Below, piece after piece: positions 51,200 to 56,848 of a DNA stretch of 56,848 nt. The translations under genes were made by a program, and so were the position numbers. Source of the stretch: Zhihengliuella sp. GTDB taxonomy: Bacteria; Actinomycetota; Actinomycetes; Actinomycetales; Micrococcaceae. Position 1 is the first letter of the stretch. Every line of letters begins with the position of its first letter. The notes below the pieces were generated by a model, which was not told where the DNA came from, did no database searches, and worked only from the letters and a program-made list of their open reading frames with translations. The stretch is from assembly GCF_031178195.1 (NCBI RefSeq), contig NZ_JAPSJL010000013.1, positions 1 to 56,848 of the forward strand. The letters run 5' to 3'.

Positions 51200-53254
51200 G
51201 TGAAGCCGCAGCAGCTCGTCCTCCCCGCAGTCTTCGCGGGGCTCCTGGCCTGCGTCGTCGCCCTCGTCTACACGGGAACGGCCGCCGCAGGGCAACTCGC
51301 CGACCCGGGAGCCCTCACCCGCTGGGGCCTGCCCCTGGTCAAGACCGTCCACCACGGGGCGATGGCGACCACGGTCGGGGCGCTCGTCTTCGCGGCAGCG
51401 ATCCTGCCCCGCGGCCTGAAGCCGAACCGGTCCGATGCCGACGCAGGCGGGGAGCATCCCGCGTTCGGCCGGACCATGAACCTCGCGGCCGGCGCCGCGA
51501 CGGTGTGGACCCTGGCGGCCGCCGTCGTGCTGGTCCTGACGTTCTCCGACGTCTCCGGCCTGCCGCTGCAGACGACCGACGCGTACACCACCGGGATGCT
51601 GGACTTCATCCTGAACATCCCGACCGGCACGGCCTGGGCGTGGATGGTGGTCCTGGCCGCCGTCACCGCGTCCTGGGCGTTCGGCGTCCGCTCGCCGGCG
51701 GGCATCGCGATCGGCGCGGTCCTCGCGATGGTCGGCGCGCTCCCGCTGTCCCTCATCGGCCACGCCGGCGGCAGCGACGACCACTGGGCGGCGGTCAACG
51801 GGATGCTGCTGCACCTGGTGGGGGTCTGTCTCTGGGCCGGCGGCATCGCCGTCCTCGCCTGCCTGGCCGACCGGCTCGACGTCCCGGCTCCGGGCCGCGC
51901 CCGGGTAGCCGGGGAGCGCCCGGTGCTGACCGGCGTCGTGCTCTCCCGCTTCTCCTGGCTCGCGACCATCGCGATCGGCCTGGTGCTGCTCTCCGGCGTC
52001 GTCAGTGCGTTGCTGCGCGTGCAGTCGCTCTCCGATCTCGCGTCCCCGTACGGCGCGGTGCTGCTGGCGAAGGTGGCGCTCACCGTGCTGCTCGGCGTGC
52101 TCGGCTACCTGCACCGGCGGCGGACGATCCCGGCGCTGCTGGCCGGGCGGCTCCCCGCCGCGGCCGCGGCCTGGCGGATCGTGGCGGTCGAGACCGTGGT
52201 GATGGCGGCGGTCTTCGGCCTGGCCGCGGTGCTGGCCCGGACGGCGCCGCCGGTGCCGGAACTGGAGCCCGAGAACCCGTCGCCGGCCCGGTTCCTGACC
52301 GGCTACGAGCTGCCGCCGCCGCTGACCGCCGGGTCGTGGGTGACGAGCTGGCGCATCGACTGGCTGTGGGTCGCGATCATCGCGATCCTCGCCGGGTTCT
52401 ACCTCTACGGGTTCGTCCGGCTCCGCCGCCGCGGCGACGGCTGGCCCGTCCTCCGGCTCGTCTCCTGGCTGATCGGCCTCGCGACGCTGTTCTACATCAC
52501 CTCCGGCGTGCTGGCGGTCTACGGGATGGTGCTGTTCTCCTCGCACATGATCGGGCACATGGCGCTGACCATGGTGGTCCCGTTCTTCCTGGTGCTCGGC
52601 GCGCCCGTGACGCTGGCCCTGAAGGCCGTGCCCGCGCGCACCGACGGCTCCCGCGGCCCGCGCGAGTGGATTCTCTCGATCGTCCACTCGCCGGTCTCGA
52701 AGGTGGTCACGCACCCGCTGTTCGCTGCCGCGAACTTCGCCGGCTCGATCGTGATCTTCTACAACACGGACCTGTTCCGCTTCGCCCTCAGCGAGCACGT
52801 GGGCCACGAGCTGATGAACGTCCACTTCCTGCTCACCGGCTACATCTTCGCGCTGAACATGATCGGCGCGGATCCGCTGCCCAAGCGGGCGCCGTACCCG
52901 TTCCGGCTGGTGGTCCTGCTGGCCACCATGAGCTTCCACGCGTTCTACGGCGTGTCCATCATGGGCAGCGAGTCGCTGATCCAGGCGTCCTGGTTCGGCA
53001 GCATGGGCCGCGACTGGGGCCTGGATCCGATGGCGGACCAGAAGTTCGGCGCGGGCGCGATGTGGGGGATCGGCGAGGTGCCGACGCTCCTGCTGGCACT
53101 CGGCGTCATGTTCGCCTGGAGCCGCTCCTCGGAGCGGGAGGCCAGACGCCGGGACCGCAAGGCCGATCGCGACGACGACGCCGAACTGGCCGCCTACAAC
53201 GCCATGTTCCAGGACCTGAACCAGCACGATGAGGAGCACGACCGCCGTGGTTGA
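51200..53254 (+). CDS. CopD/CtaG fusion: copper resistance and cytochrome oxidase assembly membrane protein
   Basis: A 684-aa polytopic membrane protein with about fifteen hydrophobic segments. The N-terminal half is CopD-like (VHHGAMATTVGALV, LIGHAGGSDDHWAAVNGMLLH, LLLAKVALTVLLGVLGYLHR). The C-terminal half from about residue 370 is the caa3-type CtaG domain with histidine motifs FSSHMIGHMALTMVVPFFLV, SEHVGHELMNVHFLLTGYIF and LATMSFHAFYGVSIMGS. It probably moves copper to the cytochrome oxidase active site. The GTG start at 51200 gives a good first membrane helix. This fused form is usual in actinobacteria. Confidence 0.88.
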   Translation: MKPQQLVLPAVFAGLLACVVALVYTGTAAAGQLADPGALTRWGLPLVKTVHHGAMATTVGALVFAAAILPRGLKPNRSDADAGGEHPAFGRTMNLAAGAATVWTLAAAVVLVLTFSDVSGLPLQTTDAYTTGMLDFILNIPTGTAWAWMVVLAAVTASWAFGVRSPAGIAIGAVLAMVGALPLSLIGHAGGSDDHWAAVNGMLLHLVGVCLWAGGIAVLACLADRLDVPAPGRARVAGERPVLTGVVLSRFSWLATIAIGLVLLSGVVSALLRVQSLSDLASPYGAVLLAKVALTVLLGVLGYLHRRRTIPALLAGRLPAAAAAWRIVAVETVVMAAVFGLAAVLARTAPPVPELEPENPSPARFLTGYELPPPLTAGSWVTSWRIDWLWVAIIAILAGFYLYGFVRLRRRGDGWPVLRLVSWLIGLATLFYITSGVLAVYGMVLFSSHMIGHMALTMVVPFFLVLGAPVTLALKAVPARTDGSRGPREWILSIVHSPVSKVVTHPLFAAANFAGSIVIFYNTDLFRFALSEHVGHELMNVHFLLTGYIFALNMIGADPLPKRAPYPFRLVVLLATMSFHAFYGVSIMGSESLIQASWFGSMGRDWGLDPMADQKFGAGAMWGIGEVPTLLLALGVMFAWSRSSEREARRRDRKADRDDDAELAAYNAMFQDLNQHDEEHDRRG

Positions 53255-54113
53255 GCCAGATCCGCAACTCGATTACCGGCGCCGCCCCCAGGCCGCGCGA
53301 CGCCGCCGCGGCGCGCTCGCGGTGGGCGCCGTCGTCGTGCTCCTGGCCCTGACGGGCTGCGGGAACGACGACGGCGCCGTGCCGCCCGACGACGCCCAGC
53401 ACTCCGGGGTGACCGGCTCGGCGGCGCCCGGGGGTTCGCCCGCGTCGGGGGAGGCCGCCGAGTCCCCGCGCCCGGCCACGGTGGAGAACATCGCCGCCTC
53501 CGCCGGCGTGCTGCAGGCGGCCCAGCTGGGTCTGGACCGGTCGGCCGTCGCCTCGGGGGAGGATCTCGCCCGGCTGCGCGATGGCCTGCCGGACGCCATG
53601 GACGGCGTCGTCGTGGCGCCGTCGTCCTGCCAGCAGCCGCTCCGGCAGCTGAACTGGTCGCCGGTGATGCTCGGCGAGGAGTCGGCCCGCACCGACTTCG
53701 CGGCGGAGGGGGCGCCGATGACCGGCACGGTCGAGGTCGCGCGCATCGTCGACCGGGGGGCGCTCGACGCCTACTACGGCACGGTGCGCACGCTGCTGGA
53801 GGACTGCCCGCAGGTCATGCTGAACGTCCAGAAGCCCACGGGGGAGGACACGACGACGCCGGCGAGCGGGCCCCTCTCCTTCGCAGCGCCGGACGTCGAG
53901 CGCGACGTCGACTCGGCCGTGTTCTGGAGCCGGTTCCCGCACGATGCCGACCTGAAGCAGCAGTCCGTGGTGCTCGTCGAGGAGGCCGGCGACTACGTGG
54001 CCATGGTCTCGTTCGCCGGCCCGGCGGGTGTGGAGGATGAAAGGACCACGCGCGTGGCCGAAGCCGTCATGGACGCCACGATCCGCGAGCTCACCGCGCA
54101 GCAGGAGAACTAG
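53247..54113 (+). CDS. Lipoprotein of unknown function
   Basis: A 288-aa protein with an Arg-rich N-terminus, a hydrophobic stretch and the lipobox LTGC (Cys38). The mature part has a Pro/Ser/Gly-rich linker and a soluble domain with two cysteines (PSSCQQPL and LEDCPQ), which may form a disulfide. I do not recognise the family; it looks like a small extracellular sensor or carrier domain. The GTG at 53247 with GAGGAG 10 nt upstream is preferred; an ATG at 53229 is possible. It overlaps the CopD-CtaG stop, so it belongs to the copper operon. Confidence 0.75.
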   Translation: MVEPDPQLDYRRRPQAARRRRGALAVGAVVVLLALTGCGNDDGAVPPDDAQHSGVTGSAAPGGSPASGEAAESPRPATVENIAASAGVLQAAQLGLDRSAVASGEDLARLRDGLPDAMDGVVVAPSSCQQPLRQLNWSPVMLGEESARTDFAAEGAPMTGTVEVARIVDRGALDAYYGTVRTLLEDCPQVMLNVQKPTGEDTTTPASGPLSFAAPDVERDVDSAVFWSRFPHDADLKQQSVVLVEEAGDYVAMVSFAGPAGVEDERTTRVAEAVMDATIRELTAQQEN

Positions 54114-54135
54114 CGGGCAGCAGGAGAACTAGCGG
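54098..54135. repeat. 19-bp perfect tandem duplication across the lipoprotein stop codon
   Basis: GCAGCAGGAGAACTAGCGG occurs at 54098-54116 and again at 54117-54135. The TAG stop is inside the first copy. Confidence 0.92.
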
Positions 54136-54286
54136 CTTCTTCCTGCGTCAGCGATTTCGGCCCCGGGAAGAATGCGGGGCGATAATGGGTTGTCAGGACC
54201 AGTGGCCCGGCCGGCCACTGCCTGACGCCGCGGGCCGAGACCCGCTGCCTCCGAGCCCACCACGTCAGCCGACACCAGGAGCCACC

Positions 54287-56221
54287 ATGACCGAGACCCC
54301 CGTGACGGAATCCATCCGCGCCAGCTACCGCGTCCGCGCTTCGGAGCTCGTGGGCCGGAACTGGCTGAACACGGGCGGTCGAATGGTCACGCTCGAGGAC
54401 CTGCGCGGCAAGATCGTGGTGCTCGACTTCTGGACCTTCTGCTGCATCAACTGCCTCCACGTGCTGGACGAGCTGCGTCCGCTGGAGGAGAAGTACCGGG
54501 ACGAGCTCGTCATCGTCGGCGTCCACTCGCCGAAGTTCGAGCACGAGGCCGACCCGGACGCGCTCGCGGCCGCCGTCGAGCGCTACGAGATCCACCACCC
54601 GGTCCTCGACGACCCGGAGCTGACCACCTGGCAGGCCTACGGTGCCCGCGCGTGGCCGACGCTCGTCGTCGTCGACCCCGAGGGCTACATCGCCGCGCAC
54701 CTTTCCGGCGAGGGACACGCCAACGGGCTCGAGGCCCTGGCCGGCGAGCTCATCGCCGAGCACGAGGCCAAGGGCACGCTCCACCGCGGCGACGGGCCCT
54801 ACGTCGCCCCGCTGGCGCGCGAGGGCGACCTGCGCTTCCCCGGCAAGGTCCTGCCGCTGCCGAACGGCAACTTCCTCGTCGGCGACTCCGGGCACCACCG
54901 GATCGTGGAGCTCGCCGGGGACCTGGAGACGGTCGTGCGCACCATCGGCGAGGGCGTCAAGGGGTACGCCGACGGCGACGCCTCCAGCGCGCGCTTCAAC
55001 GAGCCCCAGGGTCTGGCCCTCCTCCCGGGGGCCATCGCCGCGCAGGCCGGGTACGACGTCGTGGTCGCCGACACGGTCAACCACCGGCTCCGCGGGGTAC
55101 GGCTGGAGACCGGCGAGGTCACCACACTCGCCGGGAACGGCGTGCAGCGCCTCCTCGACGCCGAGCGGGCGCGTGAGAACGAGGCCGACGGCTGGCACTG
55201 GGACCTCGGGACGGACCCGCTGAACACGTCGCTCTCCTCCCCCTGGGACGTGCTGTGGAGCGAGCGGGCGCAGGCCGTCGTGGTTGCGATGGCCGGCACC
55301 CACCAGATCTTCGCCTTCGACCCGCTCACCGGGCACGTCACCGTCTACGCCGGCACCGGCCTGGAGGGCCTGCTCGACGGCGGCCGGGACACCAGCTGGT
55401 TCGCGCAGACATCCGGCCTCGCCGCGGACGCCGCGGGCGACCTCTGGATCGCGGACTCGGAGACGTCGGCCCTGCGGGTCCTGCGGCTGGACGACGACGG
55501 CCGAGTCTCCGCCGTGGAGACCGCCATCGGCGAGGGCCTCTTCGACTTCGGGTTCCGGGACGGCGACGCCGCCGCGGCCCGGCTGCAGCATCCGCTCGGC
55601 GTGACGGTGCTGCCGGATGGTTCCGTGGCGGTGGCCGACACCTACAACGGGGCCCTGCGCCGCTACGATCCGGCCACCCTTACCGTCTCGACGCTGGCGC
55701 GCGGCCTGGCGGAGCCCTCCGACGTGGTGCTCGACGCGACCGTCGACGGAGACCCGGTGCTGCTGGTCGTCGAGACGAACAAGCACCAGCTCGTCCGTGT
55801 CCCGCTGCCCAAGGAGGCGCTCACCGTGGACGAGGGCGCTGCGCAGACCCAGCGACCCAAGACCCCGGTCTCCCCGGGGGCCCATGAGATCCTGGTGCGC
55901 TTCTCGGCGCCGAAGGGCCAGAAGCTCGACGACCGCTGGGGCGATCCCACCCAGCTGAAGATCTCGGCCTCTCCGGAGGAACTGCTGCTCAGCGGTGCCG
56001 GGACGTCCGTGGGGCTGTCCCGCACGCTCGAGCTCAACCCGGAGGTCCCGGACGGGGTCTTGCACATCACGGCCCGGGCCGCGGCGTGCGACGGCGAGCC
56101 CGGCGGCGAGATCCCGGACCACGCGGCCTGCCACCTGTACCAGCAGGACTGGGGCATCCCGGTGCGGCTCGACTCCGACGGCGAGACGGAGCTGACGCTG
56201 GACCTCCGCGGCCTGGACTGA
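54287..56221 (+). CDS. Thioredoxin-fold NHL-repeat protein (NHLRC2-like)
   Basis: A 644-aa protein without signal peptide. Residues 20-165 are a thioredoxin/TlpA-like domain with a Cys-rich redox motif FWTFCCINC (Cys53-x-x-Cys56) and ARAWPTLVVVDPEGY with the cis-proline. Residues 180-525 form a beta-propeller of NHL repeats (LPNGNFLVGDSGHHRIVEL, EPQGLALLPG, LPDGSVAVADTYNGALRRYD). The C-terminal domain is beta-rich. This order is that of NHLRC2. The function in bacteria is unknown. CAGGAG precedes the ATG at 54287. A GATAAT at 54181-54186 may be the -10 of its promoter. Confidence 0.9.
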   Translation: MTETPVTESIRASYRVRASELVGRNWLNTGGRMVTLEDLRGKIVVLDFWTFCCINCLHVLDELRPLEEKYRDELVIVGVHSPKFEHEADPDALAAAVERYEIHHPVLDDPELTTWQAYGARAWPTLVVVDPEGYIAAHLSGEGHANGLEALAGELIAEHEAKGTLHRGDGPYVAPLAREGDLRFPGKVLPLPNGNFLVGDSGHHRIVELAGDLETVVRTIGEGVKGYADGDASSARFNEPQGLALLPGAIAAQAGYDVVVADTVNHRLRGVRLETGEVTTLAGNGVQRLLDAERARENEADGWHWDLGTDPLNTSLSSPWDVLWSERAQAVVVAMAGTHQIFAFDPLTGHVTVYAGTGLEGLLDGGRDTSWFAQTSGLAADAAGDLWIADSETSALRVLRLDDDGRVSAVETAIGEGLFDFGFRDGDAAAARLQHPLGVTVLPDGSVAVADTYNGALRRYDPATLTVSTLARGLAEPSDVVLDATVDGDPVLLVVETNKHQLVRVPLPKEALTVDEGAAQTQRPKTPVSPGAHEILVRFSAPKGQKLDDRWGDPTQLKISASPEELLLSGAGTSVGLSRTLELNPEVPDGVLHITARAAACDGEPGGEIPDHAACHLYQQDWGIPVRLDSDGETELTLDLRGLD

Positions 56222-56224
56222 CCG

Positions 56225-56250
56225 GCGAGCCCCCGCCGGCGGGGTCTCGC
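56225..56250 (+). terminator. Hairpin after the thioredoxin/NHL gene
   Basis: An imperfect GC stem (GCGAG and CCCGCC with their complements) begins 3 bp after the stop. The following 130 bp show nothing else apart from the -10 box of the next gene. Confidence 0.45.
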
Positions 56251-56380
56251 TGGCGCCAGCAGGTGTCCCCGCGGTGTCGGCGGCGGCACTCGTCCTCCAC
56301 ATCCTGTCTCCGGGGCGTGATGCTCCACAGGGCGAGGGCTTGGCCTGCCCGTTGGACGTGGCCCCAACGAGGATGGGGGT

Positions 56381-56848
56381 GTGGATTTCACCGGAGCGGA
56401 TGGGGCGGGCGGAACGTCTGCGGCAGCAGCGGCAGCTGCGGGCGCAGCGTCGGTTGCCGCGCCTGTTTCTGCCGCGTCGACCGGCACGCTGCCGGCTTCG
56501 GATGGTCCCGCCGCGGTCTCCTCTGCCGGTCCTGTGTCCTCCGTCGAGGCAGGCGGTCCTGCCGTGTCGACTGATCCGTGGCCGGGTCCTTCGGCTTCGT
56601 CCGCTCCTGGCGCCGAGGCCGCGGAGACTCCCTCTGACGGGTCCACCGCCGGGGCCTCGGCGGTGGCTATGGGCTCGACGCTCGGGCGCTCTGGCCTGGT
56701 GGAGCGGTGGGAGGCCTTGGATGTGGTGGTCCGGGAGCTTCTCGCGGAGACGGCCGAGGCGGTCTGCGAAGGTCCGTGGGATCCGGGGCCGGCGGCCCGG
56801 CTGGTGCACCTGCTCGAGGGCGTGGGCCGGGGCACGGACTTCGGGCGG
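56381..56848 (+). CDS. N-terminal part of a probable DUF222/HNH endonuclease-domain protein (runs off the window)
   Basis: An open frame starts at GTG 56381 and continues to the window end without a stop (156 codons). The first 100 residues are a low-complexity Ala/Ser/Gly/Pro stretch. Then GLVERWEALDVVVRELLAET and PGPAARLVHLLEGVGRG look like the helical start of DUF222 (13E12 repeat) proteins that end in an HNH nuclease domain and are frequent in Micrococcaceae. Codons end in T more often than in the neighbouring genes. GAGGAT (56369-56374) is 6 nt before the GTG, suggesting a leaderless start. The identification is tentative because the HNH part is outside. Confidence 0.5.
   Translation, partial: MDFTGADGAGGTSAAAAAAAGAASVAAPVSAASTGTLPASDGPAAVSSAGPVSSVEAGGPAVSTDPWPGPSASSAPGAEAAETPSDGSTAGASAVAMGSTLGRSGLVERWEALDVVVRELLAETAEAVCEGPWDPGPAARLVHLLEGVGRGTDFGR

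Noticed and set aside
54110-56809. An 899-codon minus-strand open frame across the thioredoxin/NHL gene
   Set aside because: Same reason: it is low complexity and antisense to a gene with clear domains, ribosome binding site and family start.

Overview
The window is high-GC (about 70% G+C) chromosomal DNA of an actinobacterium, most likely a member of the Micrococcaceae (Arthrobacter/Micrococcus/Citricoccus/Kocuria relatives). This rests on codons ending almost always in G or C, many GTG and some TTG starts, a glutathionyl-hydroquinone-reductase-like enzyme of the sort found in mycothiol bacteria, zinc-free L28/L33/S14 ribosomal proteins, a DtxR-type iron box and numerous leaderless-looking genes. 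The genus cannot be fixed from sequence alone. I see no transposase, integrase, phage structural gene, CRISPR array, rRNA or tRNA.

Layout. (1) 1-7226: the end of one sugar-binding lipoprotein and a complete second one, then a minus-strand aldaric (sugar diacid) catabolic cluster: ketoglutarate-semialdehyde dehydrogenase, 5-dehydro-4-deoxyglucarate dehydratase, LysR regulator, GntR regulator and a talarate/galactarate-type dehydratase. A perfect FadR/GntR operator and a good promoter are visible. (2) 7348-13247: a secreted LVIVD beta-propeller protein divergent from a DUF305 lipoprotein, an AI-2E family membrane protein, an aldo/keto reductase and a 60-aa acidic protein. Two homologous structured intergenic elements, possible twin small RNAs, lie here. 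(3) 13285-21124: an acyl-CoA dehydrogenase whose promoter carries a long palindrome, an overlapping phzF-like/MFS/tetR operon, an MscS channel, a YqaJ nuclease and a VTT membrane protein. (4) 21204-31384: two siderophore uptake systems on either side of a divergent control region with two iron boxes. System 1 (minus) is YclNOPQ-like and has a damaged receptor gene. System 2 (plus) has a receptor, two permeases and an ATPase fused to a siderophore-interacting ferric reductase. (5) 31491-41325: mostly single genes (divergent G6PDH, pirin, GNAT, GHR, RNase HI fusion, serine hydrolase, GDSL hydrolase, CPBP protease, TRIC channel, voltage-sensor-like channel). Many have a -10 box 6-8 nt before the start codon and no Shine-Dalgarno. 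(6) 41300-47773: a promoter, tandem glycine riboswitch and gcvP-gcvT-gcvH-sdaA, which convert glycine to one-carbon units and serine to pyruvate. (7) 47842-50299: MarR regulator, a long structured leader, rpmB-rpmG-rpsN, duplicated terminators and an HU gene. (8) 50425-56848: CopC, a CopD/CtaG fusion, a lipoprotein, a thioredoxin/NHL protein and the start of a probable HNH endonuclease.

The points most worth a second look are the twin intergenic elements (12475-12580 and 13152-13247), the importer-ATPase/ferric-reductase fusion, the doubly broken siderophore receptor, the roughly 300-nt leader before rpmB, and three genes whose stop codon lies inside a short tandem duplication.
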